From: Ectopseudomonas alcaliphila
Lineage (GTDB): Bacteria; Pseudomonadota; Gammaproteobacteria; Pseudomonadales; Pseudomonadaceae
Direction: 5' to 3'
Length of the DNA: 64,000 nt
Assembly (NCBI RefSeq): GCF_900101755.1
Contig: NZ_FNAE01000001.1
Coordinates: 372,001-436,000, forward strand
The translations under genes and the position numbers were made by a program. This document shows positions 9,146 to 18,212 of the stretch, one piece after another. The notes below the pieces were generated by a model that saw nothing but the letters and a program-made list of their open reading frames with translations, had not been told where the DNA came from and did not search any database. Position 1 is the first letter of the stretch. Every line of letters starts with the position of its first letter.

Positions 9146-9362
9146 GGTGTCATCACTCGCAGATGGCGGGCCGGTGTCGCACGGCCATGGATACGAAAAC
9201 AGCGCTTGCACGGCCGACGCTCATAGGCAGATTCAGTCATGCAAATATGTGCCCGATGATACATCCCGTCAGGCCTTCGCAGCAGCCCGCGCCAATGGCC
9301 AGGATGCGCGCCAGCCATTACATTCTCGCCACTGATTACGCAGCATTGAGCAGAACAGGCTT

Positions 9363-9737
9363 ATGACCCGCGAAGAACGCATCCATCTGTGGTTGGCGCT
9401 GTCGGACGTATTCGTCGACACCGAAGTCGACTACGGATACATCGCCCACCAAGTGCAGGGTTTCGATCGCGTCACGGCGCAAGCAGCCTTCTACGAGGAT
9501 GTCGCTCCCGCGTGCTACTCCAACATGCTCGCGCCCATCCCACCGATCTGGACAGGCTTCGACAGCGCCTGGCTCAGCGAAACCATCGAGCGAGCCCAGG
9601 CCGCGCGACGGAGCTCCACCCTGCGCCGCCTGCGCGATCGACTCTTCATCGCCTACCTGCGCCGCGCCCTGAAACCGGAATGGGTGAAGATCGAGCAGGA
9701 GCTCGATCACCTAGGGCGAGGCGTTGCCAAACCCTAG
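9363..9737 (+). CDS. Conserved hypothetical protein, 124 aa
   Basis: A soluble, acidic-then-basic protein opening MTREERIHLWLALSDVFVDT. It has no signal peptide, no transmembrane segment and no catalytic motif I recognise. It resembles small proteins of unknown function widespread in pseudomonads, sometimes found in toxin or immunity neighbourhoods. Codon use matches its neighbours. The TAG stop lies within the start of a palindromic repeat, so the gene end is fused to the repeat boundary. Function unknown. Confidence 0.75.
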   Translation: MTREERIHLWLALSDVFVDTEVDYGYIAHQVQGFDRVTAQAAFYEDVAPACYSNMLAPIPPIWTGFDSAWLSETIERAQAARRSSTLRRLRDRLFIAYLRRALKPEWVKIEQELDHLGRGVAKP

Positions 9738-9791
9738 GCGCCCGCTTGCCGGCGATTTCGACAGACGCATCGCCCGCAAGCGGGCGCCTAC
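9735..9791. repeat. Palindromic repeat (GCCCGCTTGCCGGCGAT type)
   Basis: The inverted arms TAGGCGCCCGCTTGCCGGCG and CGCCCGCAAGCGGGCGCCTA enclose a short loop. A variant with GTAGGAGCC ends is present at 25121-25180. It supplies the stop codon of the upstream gene. Confidence 0.85.
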
Positions 9792-9880
9792 GAACAAATC
9801 CTCCCAGGCTTGACTGGTCGGCATTACGTCATCCCCTGCTATGTTCTCAGTCCCTGCACACGAAACAGGAGAACATCGCC

Positions 9881-10270
9881 ATGTCCCACCTCACCGGCGG
9901 CTGCCTCTGCGGCCAGGTACGCTTCGAAACCAGCGGCCAGCCTTATCGGGTCGGCGTTTGCCATTGCATGGACTGCCGCAAGCACCACGGCGCCCTCTTC
10001 CACACCTCGGCGATATTCCCGCAGGACGCGGTGAGGATAGAGGGCGAAACCGGCCAGTACGCCGGCCGCCACTTCTGCCCGCGCTGCGGCTCGCCGGTGT
10101 TCGCACGCTCGGGGGATGAAATCGAAGTCAACGTCGGCTCGCTGGACGAACCGAACCGGTTCACCCCCACCTACGAACTCTGGACCATCCGCCGCGAGGC
10201 CTGGCTACCGCCCTTGCCCTTCGACCGGCATTACCCGCGCGACCGCGAGCGCAGCACGCGCCACGAGTAG
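9881..10270 (+). CDS. GFA/CENP-V family zinc protein
   Basis: 129 residues from ATG 9881 (MSHLTGGCLCGQVRF), preceded by CAGGAGAA. The conserved cysteine pattern of the glutathione-dependent formaldehyde-activating family is intact: GGCLCG, CHCMDCRK and FCPRCGSPVF, binding structural and catalytic zinc. Family members bind or condense glutathione adducts, but most are of unproven substrate. It is probably monocistronic. Confidence 0.9.
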   Translation: MSHLTGGCLCGQVRFETSGQPYRVGVCHCMDCRKHHGALFHTSAIFPQDAVRIEGETGQYAGRHFCPRCGSPVFARSGDEIEVNVGSLDEPNRFTPTYELWTIRREAWLPPLPFDRHYPRDRERSTRHE

Positions 10271-10276
10271 AGCCGC

Positions 10277-10981
10277 TCAAACATCGGCTTCGCGCAGGCT
10301 TATCCAGCCGTGCATCAGCCCGGCCTGGAAGAACTGCACCGGCGCCGCGAAACCGGCGGCCTGGATGATGCCGGCTACTTGCGGCGCCGGCAGCACCGCC
10401 ACATCGCGGGCATAGGCTGTGCGCGCGCGTTCCAGCATCTGCGCATCGACCCCAGCCGCGGCCATCAGCGTCATCCAGCCATGCAGCAACACCTCGTAGG
10501 CCGGCGAGTGGATATCGGCTGCCAGGTCGACACTGGCAAGCAGCCCGCCGGGTTTCAGGCGCTGCGCGATCTGGCCGAAGAAGCCGGTTCGCGCTGCAGG
10601 TTCGAGCAGGAACTGCGACACCAGGAAACAGGTGGCGCCATCGTAGGCTGCCCCAGGCGCCAGCGTATCCAGATAACCCTCGTGAAAGTCGCAACGCTGC
10701 AGAAAACCGCTGCGCTCCGCGCGCTGGCGACACACCTCGAGCATCGCCCCGGAAGGGTCGAGCGCAGTGAAGCGCCAGCCTGGAAAGCGCTCGGCCAGGT
10801 GACCGATTTCCGCACCCGTGCCGGCGCCCACGCAAAGAATCCGCGCATCGGCCGGCAGCCCGACGAACAGCGCATCGAGTAGCAGATACAGCGCCTGACG
10901 AATCGGCGCCATCCCCGCCCACTGCTGGTCGTAGCCCGCCGCCTGCTGGTCGAACAGCGCCTTGAGTTCCTCGTCACGCAT
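10277..10981 (-). CDS. Class I SAM-dependent methyltransferase
   Basis: 234 residues, ATG 10981 with a good GGAGGA site. Motif I is ILCVGAGTGAEIGHLA (residues about 48-63), followed by an acidic residue in TALDPSGAML and motif IV-like DGATCFLVSQFL. This is the Rossmann methyltransferase fold. The N-terminus (ELKALFDQQAAGYDQQWAG) resembles small-molecule methyltransferases. Substrate unknown. It is convergent with the GFA gene, with only six bases between. Confidence 0.87.
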   Translation of the reverse strand: MRDEELKALFDQQAAGYDQQWAGMAPIRQALYLLLDALFVGLPADARILCVGAGTGAEIGHLAERFPGWRFTALDPSGAMLEVCRQRAERSGFLQRCDFHEGYLDTLAPGAAYDGATCFLVSQFLLEPAARTGFFGQIAQRLKPGGLLASVDLAADIHSPAYEVLLHGWMTLMAAAGVDAQMLERARTAYARDVAVLPAPQVAGIIQAAGFAAPVQFFQAGLMHGWISLREADV

Positions 10982-11111
10982 GGCAAATCCTCCGTCGAAT
11001 CATCGTACTGATACCTTCGAGTATCCCAGAGCTGTCAAGCCCCCACTGCATCGCCCAAAGCCCAAGCCAACTTTGTCGGCACTTTGCCAATGTGTCGGGG
11101 GACTAACTGAC

Positions 11112-12197
11112 ATGACCATTCCCAGCGAACCCGATATGCAGAGCCCGACCTTCGAACACAAAGCCTTCATCCTGCTACTCGTCCTGGTGACGGTCGCCTT
11201 CTTCTGGATACTGCTGCCTTTCTACGGGGCCGTATTCTGGGCCATGGTGCTGGCCGTGGTGTTCGCGCCGCTGCAGGAGCGCCTGCTACGGCGCACAAAC
11301 GGCAGAAACAATCTGGCCGCCCTGCTGACGCTGATCATTTGCCTCATGGTGGCGATTCTGCCCGTGATCTTCATCACCTCGGCGGTAGTGGCCGAAGGCA
11401 CCGCCCTGTACCAGAAGCTGGAGTCGGGCGAGCTGGATATTGGCGCCTACGTGACCAGCATCATCCAGGTGCTGCCACCCTCCATGCAGGAACAGCTCGA
11501 CCGAGTCGGCATATCCAATCTCGAAGGCTTGCAGGAACAGATTTCCAAGGGCGCCATGGCCGGCAGCCAATACCTGGCCACCAAGGTGTTCGCCATCGGT
11601 CAGGGCACCTTCGAGTTTTTCATCGGCTTCTTCGTGATGCTGTACCTGCTGTTCTTCCTGCTGCGCGACGGCAAGGAGTTGGTGCGCAACATTCGTACGG
11701 CCATCCCCTTGGGCGACACCACCAAACGGCGCCTGCAAATCAAGTTCACCCGCGTGGTACGCGCCACCGTCAAGGGCAACGTGGTGGTCGCCGCCGTGCA
11801 AGGCGCGCTCGGCGGCTTCATCTTCTGGGCGCTGGGCATCTACAGCCCGCTGCTGTGGGGCGTACTGATGGCCTTTCTGTCGCTGTTACCGGCCGCCGGC
11901 GCCGGTATCGTCTGGGCCCCCGTAGCCATTTACCTGCTGTTCACCGGCAGCGTCTGGCAAGGTGTGGTGCTGACGCTATTCGGCGTGCTGGTGATCGGCC
12001 TGGTGGACAACATCCTGCGCCCGATTCTGGTCGGCAAGGACACCCGTATGCCCGACTACCTGATCCTCATCTCCACCCTCGGCGGCCTGTCCCTGCTGGG
12101 CCTCAACGGCTTCGTGATCGGCCCGCTGGTAGCCGCGTTGTTCGTGGCCAGCTGGAATCTGTTCGGGGCGAAGAAGAAGGTCAGATTGCCGGAGTGA
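11112..12197 (+). CDS. AI-2E/PerM family permease (YdiK-like)
   Basis: 361 residues from ATG 11112, preceded by GGGGGA at suitable spacing; the frame extends further upstream without family character. It has about eight hydrophobic segments, starting with FILLLVLVTVAFFWILLPFY, and the family C-terminal motif GLSLLGLNGFVIGPLVAALF. The family covers quorum-signal and ion exporters; the actual substrate cannot be told from sequence. Confidence 0.9.
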   Translation: MTIPSEPDMQSPTFEHKAFILLLVLVTVAFFWILLPFYGAVFWAMVLAVVFAPLQERLLRRTNGRNNLAALLTLIICLMVAILPVIFITSAVVAEGTALYQKLESGELDIGAYVTSIIQVLPPSMQEQLDRVGISNLEGLQEQISKGAMAGSQYLATKVFAIGQGTFEFFIGFFVMLYLLFFLLRDGKELVRNIRTAIPLGDTTKRRLQIKFTRVVRATVKGNVVVAAVQGALGGFIFWALGIYSPLLWGVLMAFLSLLPAAGAGIVWAPVAIYLLFTGSVWQGVVLTLFGVLVIGLVDNILRPILVGKDTRMPDYLILISTLGGLSLLGLNGFVIGPLVAALFVASWNLFGAKKKVRLPE

Positions 12198-12293
12198 AGA
12201 AAGCGTGGGAGCGCGACGAGATAATGGATACCCTCTCTTCAGCCTAACGCGCCTCATGACCAAGCAAGCGCACAAACCGCAGCGGGGAAGTAA

Positions 12294-12944
12294 ATGGAAT
12301 TTACCGAAGAAATTGCCGCCGCATTTCCGGTTGGGAACAAGATTCCAGCACTGCTCAAGCAAGCGCTTCAATTGCTGGAAGCGCATGGTTGTGTGCGAAA
12401 ACGACGGGACGGTGTTCGCTACATCACCCTGCATCCCGAACCTGACTACAGCGATATGTGCACGATTGCCTTCTATACACCCGACGCAGCCGATACTGCG
12501 CTGTGGACCGGCAGTGATGACCCGGAGGTGAACGCGCGGCTTACTATTTTCCTCAGAACAGGAGGAGATGGCTCATGGGCTGGTTTATGGCGAGATAACG
12601 CCGGGCAGCAGAAAGTCGTTCACCTCGGGTCAGGTTCAGGTTCCCTGATGTTGTGCATCCTGACGGAAAGCATAGAAGACCTCCTGCGACTTCTGGCTAT
12701 CGGATATAACGAACTCTGCTGGCCAGAACATTTCGACCGTACTCCCAGAGAAGTACAGGCCGATGAATACGGTGATAACAGCGACCCTCCGTCTCCCACC
12801 TTGCTCCGTATCCACGTTACCCAGACACTGGGACTGCATATCCCCGAACGTGCATCAGAGATCGTTCAACGCACCGAAAGCATGGATGCGATGAAGTCGG
12901 ACGATCCATTCTGGAACTGGCTCAAACATGTCAGGAGGGAATGA
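12294..12944 (+). CDS. Hypothetical protein, 216 aa (possible SMI1/KNR4-like fold)
   Basis: ATG 12294 follows GGGGAAG. A soluble acidic protein with no signal peptide. The stretch IEDLLRLLAIGYNELCWPEHF is reminiscent of the C-terminal part of SMI1/KNR4 (SUKH) proteins, many of which are immunity proteins to polymorphic toxins; this is a weak impression, not a proven domain. Its base composition is lower in GC than the permease before it, which would fit acquired DNA. No toxin gene is adjacent. Confidence 0.7.
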   Translation: MEFTEEIAAAFPVGNKIPALLKQALQLLEAHGCVRKRRDGVRYITLHPEPDYSDMCTIAFYTPDAADTALWTGSDDPEVNARLTIFLRTGGDGSWAGLWRDNAGQQKVVHLGSGSGSLMLCILTESIEDLLRLLAIGYNELCWPEHFDRTPREVQADEYGDNSDPPSPTLLRIHVTQTLGLHIPERASEIVQRTESMDAMKSDDPFWNWLKHVRRE

Positions 12945-13040
12945 GCCACGCACCTCTGGGCATTCCGTCGATTCGCATCTACCATATGCCGAACTCGTAC
13001 TACCGCGGCTGCTGAACCCGGTATTCACGAGGAAATCACG

Positions 13041-13235
13041 ATGGAAAGAACCCGTGCCTGGAGACGCTCACAGGCTCACAAAGATGCACCCAAACCGCTG
13101 ATGCGCTTGCCGTATCAACAGCCAGAAAAGAACTGGAAGCTGCTGTATACCCGAGCGGAGAAACTGCTCAGAGCACGCCAACTCGGCCTCAGCTACCCCA
13201 TTCGCACCACCCGCCAACTGCTGGATCAAGAGTGA
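13041..13235 (+). CDS. Small basic hypothetical protein, 64 aa
   Basis: The ATG at 13041 is preceded by AGGAAATCACG. The product is strongly basic (MERTRAWRRSQAHKD) with no membrane segment. Its stop codon overlaps the GTG of the next gene (GTGA), so the two are translationally coupled. Its role is unknown; the coupling suggests a partner or regulator of the phosphatase-like protein. Confidence 0.65.
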   Translation: MERTRAWRRSQAHKDAPKPLMRLPYQQPEKNWKLLYTRAEKLLRARQLGLSYPIRTTRQLLDQE

Positions 13236-13567
13236 CCAAACTCCTTTTCATCTGCAGCCGCAATCAATGGCGTAGCCCGACGGCGGAAGCGATCTGGCGC
13301 CGCCGCCCCGGCTTCGAAGCCCGCTCGGCTGGTACCAGCCCGAACGCTCGCAAACCCATCGGCCCAGCGGATATCCGCTGGGCCGATGTCATCTTCGTCA
13401 TGGAACACAAGCACGCCAATCGCATGCGCGCAGAATACGCCCGCCTGCTCGAACACAAGCGGCTGCACATTCTGGACATCCCTGATGACTATCGTTTCAT
13501 GGACCCGGAACTGGTGGAGATGCTCGACGATATGGTCAGTGCGCATCTGGATGAGCCGGGCTTGTAA
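13232..13567 (+). CDS. Short low-molecular-weight phosphatase-like protein
   Basis: 111 residues, GTG start coupled to the upstream small gene. The N-terminal P-loop CSRNQWRS fits the C-x5-R-S signature of low-molecular-weight tyrosine phosphatases and related arsenate reductases, followed by SPTAEAIW. The protein is about 40 residues shorter than classical PtpA, and the DPYYGG acid loop is replaced by DIPDDYRFMDPELV. It is paralogous to the product at 28377-28700. Activity is likely phosphatase but the substrate is unknown. Confidence 0.82.
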   Translation: MTKLLFICSRNQWRSPTAEAIWRRRPGFEARSAGTSPNARKPIGPADIRWADVIFVMEHKHANRMRAEYARLLEHKRLHILDIPDDYRFMDPELVEMLDDMVSAHLDEPGL

Positions 13568-13643
13568 AAGCGTCCGACTCAACTGCACAACCGTCGTACC
13601 TTCATATAACGCTGTCGTTTTTCCCTGCTCCCAACCTCATCAT

Positions 13644-14903
13644 CTACTCCTGCGTCGGGCTCTCCTCTCTGCACAGGTCCGGCTTGTCGCTGAGAATCAC
13701 CCGCCGAATACGGCCACTGTCGAAGTAAGGCACTTCAGGACAATAACGCTGGCCGGCCGAGGTCTCGGTCGATTTCCAGACAACGTTTTCTGAACGCAGG
13801 AGAACCGGTTTCTCCCCAGGCTTGGCGGGTTTCCAGATGTCGATATACGTGCGATCCAGAAAAGCCCAGTCGTCGATTTCGCAGGTTTTCAGGTCGATCT
13901 GGTGCAACCGTAAGCGCCCATCTGCAGACTGCTCAACCCGCCCTGGATACTCGATGAAGCCTTCAGCGTAACCAGGGGTGATATAGCAAAGGCGCCGCGC
14001 ATCGCCGTCCATCACTGGCAGGAGATAACTGCTCCGGGTATCGACCTCATGCAGCTCGGCGCCCTTCCAGCGGTAGATCGAAACACCATGCTCACAACAA
14101 CTGGCGCGCCAGAAGGAATAGACGATCTGGTGCTCCGGGTCGAAATCAGGCGAGGTAATGCCCTGCAATGTTGCAGGCGCATCGACGAAGCGCCCCGCCT
14201 CCGGGTCATAGAGCCAGGTCTGATGAGGGATATTGGGGCCAGCGGGCAAGAACTGGGCAATGCTCAGATCGGGCCAGCCATCGAAGTTCGCATCGAACAA
14301 CACCGGCGTGAAAATGCTGCAGGTCCCCTGGGACTCGGTTTCCAGGGTCTGCAACAGCACAGCGTCCTTGTACAGACGGATGGCCGAAACCAGCGGGGGC
14401 GTCGGGCAACCCTCGCCCTCCGGCTCGGGCAGCGCATCGGCTAACAAACGTATTTCATAGGGAAAGCGCGCCTGCAACTCATCCTCGGACTCAGCCCTGC
14501 GCAAAGCCAGTGGCAACCTGCGCTTGCCATCAGGCGAAACCCAGGTACCGGTGATGCCGTCTTTCAGCGATTCGATCTGCCAAATGCCCGTTGTGGCTGC
14601 TTTATTCTTGCGGTCTCGCTCGATCAGCTCCGCCCCGGCGCCTTGCACCTGCCCCTCCAGCACGAGCTGGATGCGCGTCTGGTTACTACACGGCTGATAG
14701 CAGTAGCTGCCCGACAGATTATCGGCAACGCGGCTCAAGGAAACCTCTACCTGCTTGCTGCCCAGAGCGCCGACAAAGGAGTGACTCCAGATGGGAAACT
14801 CCACCGAAGCGGCAGCGGTTTCTGTAGTGCTGGCATGCAGCGCCGGTAACCAGAAGGCGGCAAGGATGACGAGAAGAGCACGGGGATTTCGGATTGATGG
14901 CAT
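13644..14903 (-). CDS. Secreted protein with FG-GAP/XAC2610-like features
   Basis: 419 residues from ATG 14903, with AAGGA upstream. The signal peptide is MPSIRNPRALLVILAAFWLPALHA. Several cysteines (SYCYQPCSN, SCCEHG) fit an exported protein. The motif LFDANFDGWPDLSI is a calcium-loop-like DxNxDGxxD element seen in XAC2610-related and VCBS/FG-GAP-like proteins. The N-terminal half contains a repeated-strand region (GSYCYQPC...VQGAGAEL) of a type found in envelope proteins. Function unknown; it is likely periplasmic. Convergent with the phosphatase-like gene. Confidence 0.75.
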   Translation of the reverse strand: MPSIRNPRALLVILAAFWLPALHASTTETAAASVEFPIWSHSFVGALGSKQVEVSLSRVADNLSGSYCYQPCSNQTRIQLVLEGQVQGAGAELIERDRKNKAATTGIWQIESLKDGITGTWVSPDGKRRLPLALRRAESEDELQARFPYEIRLLADALPEPEGEGCPTPPLVSAIRLYKDAVLLQTLETESQGTCSIFTPVLFDANFDGWPDLSIAQFLPAGPNIPHQTWLYDPEAGRFVDAPATLQGITSPDFDPEHQIVYSFWRASCCEHGVSIYRWKGAELHEVDTRSSYLLPVMDGDARRLCYITPGYAEGFIEYPGRVEQSADGRLRLHQIDLKTCEIDDWAFLDRTYIDIWKPAKPGEKPVLLRSENVVWKSTETSAGQRYCPEVPYFDSGRIRRVILSDKPDLCREESPTQE

Positions 14904-15137
14904 ACAACGTCCTTGTTTCGCAGGGAGCCCAATGGAGCGCAGTATGCCGTCATGGAGACGGAAAAAACGACTAGCGCTCGGCAGTACACGCCATCGACAG
15001 CAGCTCAGGTTGACGGAGTGAGAGAGGCAGCGGTGATGTGCTGCCTGAGTACGCCTCGCCATGCGACAGCCCGCCCTGGCGCATATTCAGTGCGCGGGTG
15101 ATACAAGATCGAGACATCCCACAGCCCGGAACGAGAA

Positions 15138-15956
15138 ATGGACTTCAGCGAATATGGCAACCCCAAAGGCAAACCGGTGGTTTATTTCCACGGGGTGCCC
15201 GGCTCGCCCCATGAGAGTTCCATCTACGATGCGCCAGCCCGAGAACACGGCCTGCGTGTCCTCTGCTTCGATCGCTTCGCCATCGACCGTGCCATCAGCG
15301 GTGCCGACTACTACCGGCATATCGCACAGGCGATCAACGAGAAGACGCAAGGCGCTCAGCTCGACGTTATCGGATTCTCCCTCGGCGCCCATGCCGCGCT
15401 GGAAGTCAGCGCGCTTATGCCGGGCCAGATTCGCAGCCTGCATCTGGTTTCCGCAGCCGCCCCGCTCGACGGCGGATACTTCCTCAATGAGATGGCTGGC
15501 AAGGCCGTTTTCTCGATGGCCAAGCGCAACCCAGGTTTGTTCCAGTGGCTGGTGAAGTGGCAGGCGCTATTGGCCAAACGAGCACCGCAGATGCTGTTTC
15601 GCATGCTGTTCGCCAGCGCTCAGGGGCAGGATCGAGAGCTGGTGAAGTCACCGGAGTTCAGAGCGCTTATCTGTCAGGTATTGCGACAGTGCTTTGCGCA
15701 AGGCACAACCGGCTACACGCGGGATATACAGCAGTATCTCCAGCCATGGGCAGCCAGCGCCTTCGCCAGCGAGGCAAACGTCTGCCTGTGGCATGGTACC
15801 GAGGACAACTGGTCGCCTTTCGGTATGTCGGAGCATCTGGCCGAACGCTTACCACGGAATGCTCGCATCGAGCGGATGGAGGGGCTTTCTCACTACTCCT
15901 GCCTGTATGCCGCAGCGCCGATGATTTGTGCGCGGCTCGATAAGGAGAAATCTTGA
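15138..15956 (+). CDS. Alpha/beta hydrolase
   Basis: 272 residues. The oxyanion motif HGVPGSPHES (around residue 18) and nucleophile elbow GFSLGAHAAL (Ser near 81) are typical. The late Asp is in WHGTEDNWSPF and the His in LSHYSCLY. No signal peptide. The substrate is unknown; the family includes esterases and haloalkane or epoxide hydrolases. It is the last gene before the low-GC insert. Confidence 0.87.
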   Translation: MDFSEYGNPKGKPVVYFHGVPGSPHESSIYDAPAREHGLRVLCFDRFAIDRAISGADYYRHIAQAINEKTQGAQLDVIGFSLGAHAALEVSALMPGQIRSLHLVSAAAPLDGGYFLNEMAGKAVFSMAKRNPGLFQWLVKWQALLAKRAPQMLFRMLFASAQGQDRELVKSPEFRALICQVLRQCFAQGTTGYTRDIQQYLQPWAASAFASEANVCLWHGTEDNWSPFGMSEHLAERLPRNARIERMEGLSHYSCLYAAAPMICARLDKEKS

Positions 15957-16424
15957 ATCTGGCCTCTACTCTCATGGGCTGACGCTACTGAGAATGCACT
16001 GTGATCGGGCTGCTTTCGGCCAGAAGCAGTCGCTAGTTAACTGAAGGGCATTCAACGAAAGGGCATCGCGCAAGCCCTTCAGGGTATGGTTGTCGATGTG
16101 TGGCTTCACTTGGGTGACCAATCTGCCCCGTTATGAAGTGCTCTTTTCATCACCGTTGCTGCCGGCAGTGTTGTACTACCTTTCCGTTGAGCCAGCACTC
16201 CTGCGTCGGTGCAAGTGGTACGGGCGATACACTCGCTCATCGAAAGCTCCGCTGCTCAGTTGCTTACTGTCAGAATCCGCGCGTCTAAAGTGTACTGGGA
16301 GGATGGGTATTGGGGCAGGTATCAAAACCGTAAGAAGGTACTACCCATTAAGTACAGTGAGCCAATAATTCGCGCTTCCAACATCCGTACGAAAGCGACA
16401 TCCTAGATTTGGATAAATAATTAA
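15957..16424. other. Atypical 468-base gap at the left edge of a low-GC insert
   Basis: No confident gene. An 11-base sequence CGGCCAGAAGC at 16017-16027 recurs inverted at 18252-18262. A short open frame ending near 16406 (containing WEDGYWGRYQNRKKVLPIKY) has a protein-like composition but no start site with a ribosome site, and could be the tail of a decayed gene. Base composition falls from GC-rich to AT-rich through this stretch. Confidence 0.5.
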
Positions 16425-18212
16425 ATGAGCGATCTGCTTCTAAAAGCTGCACTAAATAAAAAATTTCAGACGGATGTCCAGAAGTACATCAAAGAGCTGG
16501 AATCGAAAGTTAAGCATCTGGATTTCTTTCGAGCTGCGCAAGAAAAGCAACTTCTGCCGGCTCGAGAAAGTGCAGAGTTTTTCACTCAGTGCATTGGAGA
16601 ATTAGAAAAAGCATTCACTGACAATATCAACTCATATTCAGGCATGCGTTGGATGTATTACCTTCGGCGTACACCTAATGCAATTTTTAGTGGGGACTTG
16701 TCTTCCACTGGTGTTAACTCCCGAGTATTGGCTGAGGTTTACGCAAATCGCAGTACGAAATCAGAAACAGCTACATATGGGAGTAACGGCTTCGTTTTTC
16801 CGATTAACGACAGCACGTTAAGGCACGTCGCGCGCTTTGTGTCTTTCATTACGATTATTTATGATTTACAAGTTGGATTTCGTTTTGCGAGTAAAGGATC
16901 CGAATTTGATTTTTCCAGACAGCCGCACCGGGCACTTATAAAAAGCAAGTTCATAGTGGGTCTGCCAGCTTTTAGATCAGTCCTCCCACGCCGCGTGCGA
17001 CACCCGTTACTGGAAGCCGCCGTGCAGATTTATGACCAGCGCCATAACTATCAACGTCGCACTTTTCAAGGGGTAGCGATGAGCTTAGCGGGCCTCGCTC
17101 ATGACGATGCAGCAGCCGGCGACATTAAAGCCCATGTCGATATAACGCAGGCGCTGTGGGGGATGCATGATGAAATAGTTTTCTCGCCTCAAGAGTTTCT
17201 TGACGGAAACTCACGAGCTGAAATTTATGGAGGAAACCGGCAAATAATTGTTCGCTTCAGCCCGTCGAACATTGACTATGCAAAACTTTTCGAGCTGTAC
17301 CGCCTGCCTGTTATGGAAAAAGTCGACATTGATAACAACGCTGCGCTTTGCCTATTGCTGATTTTTCTCGCCGGGCGCTGGCTTCAGAGGCAGCGTTACT
17401 CATTCCTTCGAGTTATGGAGCTAGGCTATTTCATCATGGAATTCCAGCAGTGGGAAAATTTTGCCGACGAGCAATACTCCAAGGCATGCGATGAGATTCG
17501 TCAGTATCTTCCACAGTTTCAAGCACCTGAAAACTACAGCGCATTCGTCGCCAGTTGCTTGAACTTTAAAGGTGAAGTCTGGCCCCTCTCCCACGGAGAT
17601 ATCCTCCGGATTACGAACGACTACGTATGTATTGACATGTGGGCCGCTTCTACGGGTTTTCTAGGCTGGTTCCAATTCCCCAAGACTCAAGGGCAGGTTG
17701 CTAATGAGCGTGCAGCCAAGTTTGAGGACGTGGTTCAGGAGGTAATCGATTTTTCCCCTTGGGCAGACAGTTCCATTCGGGGGTTGCGGCAGCGGGAGCT
17801 TAAAGTGGACGGCCAAGCTCTAACCGACATTGATGCTATCGGATCCTACGATGGCACCCTACTAGTGGTTTCGTGCAAAAGCATCCCATACACGCGCGAG
17901 TATGATCGCGGTACGCACAACGTTATTCGCAACGCGGCATCGACGGTGGACAACGGGGTGGTTTATTGGGAAAGCATCGTCAGCCAACTCCAAGCTCGGA
18001 AGGTGGGTGATAACTTTAACTTAACAAGCTACAAGCATGTTATTGGAGTTGTTTGCACTCCATTTGCGGTATACACGAGCCATTCTGCATCTCTATCAAT
18101 ATCTGTAGGTGATTTACGATGGGCGTGCTCACTGGATGAGCTATCGGAATTTTTGAGAAGTAGCGCTTCAGGGGGGAGGGCGAATCGACCCGGACTTCCT
18201 GACACTATCTAG
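16425..18212 (+). CDS. Orphan 595-aa protein with possible C-terminal PD-(D/E)XK nuclease core
   Basis: Not a family I recognise. The N-terminus is helical (residues 1-70); the middle (130-420) has mixed aromatic-rich segments and one hydrophobic stretch CLLLIFLAG (309-317). Residues about 428-490 look like a restriction-endonuclease fold: an acidic helix ERAAKFEDVVQEVI (Glu434), then LTDIDAIGSYDG (Asp468, Asp470), then LLVVSCKS (Lys485), with Ser where Glu or Asp is usual in the E/D-x-K motif. Codon use (many AAA, ATT, GAT) and GC are clearly unlike neighbours, indicating transfer. The start ATG has only a weak ribosome site. It may be a stand-alone defence or mobile-element protein; this is inference. 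Confidence 0.8.
   Translation: MSDLLLKAALNKKFQTDVQKYIKELESKVKHLDFFRAAQEKQLLPARESAEFFTQCIGELEKAFTDNINSYSGMRWMYYLRRTPNAIFSGDLSSTGVNSRVLAEVYANRSTKSETATYGSNGFVFPINDSTLRHVARFVSFITIIYDLQVGFRFASKGSEFDFSRQPHRALIKSKFIVGLPAFRSVLPRRVRHPLLEAAVQIYDQRHNYQRRTFQGVAMSLAGLAHDDAAAGDIKAHVDITQALWGMHDEIVFSPQEFLDGNSRAEIYGGNRQIIVRFSPSNIDYAKLFELYRLPVMEKVDIDNNAALCLLLIFLAGRWLQRQRYSFLRVMELGYFIMEFQQWENFADEQYSKACDEIRQYLPQFQAPENYSAFVASCLNFKGEVWPLSHGDILRITNDYVCIDMWAASTGFLGWFQFPKTQGQVANERAAKFEDVVQEVIDFSPWADSSIRGLRQRELKVDGQALTDIDAIGSYDGTLLVVSCKSIPYTREYDRGTHNVIRNAASTVDNGVVYWESIVSQLQARKVGDNFNLTSYKHVIGVVCTPFAVYTSHSASLSISVGDLRWACSLDELSEFLRSSASGGRANRPGLPDTI

Noticed and set aside
12990..13020. A nine-codon frame MPNSYYRGC before the 64-aa gene
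   Set aside because: No ribosome site and too short to support.
16090..16406. Two short frames in the left flank of the low-GC insert
   Set aside because: No ribosome site and no family; the second may be a decayed remnant and is noted in the gap entry only.
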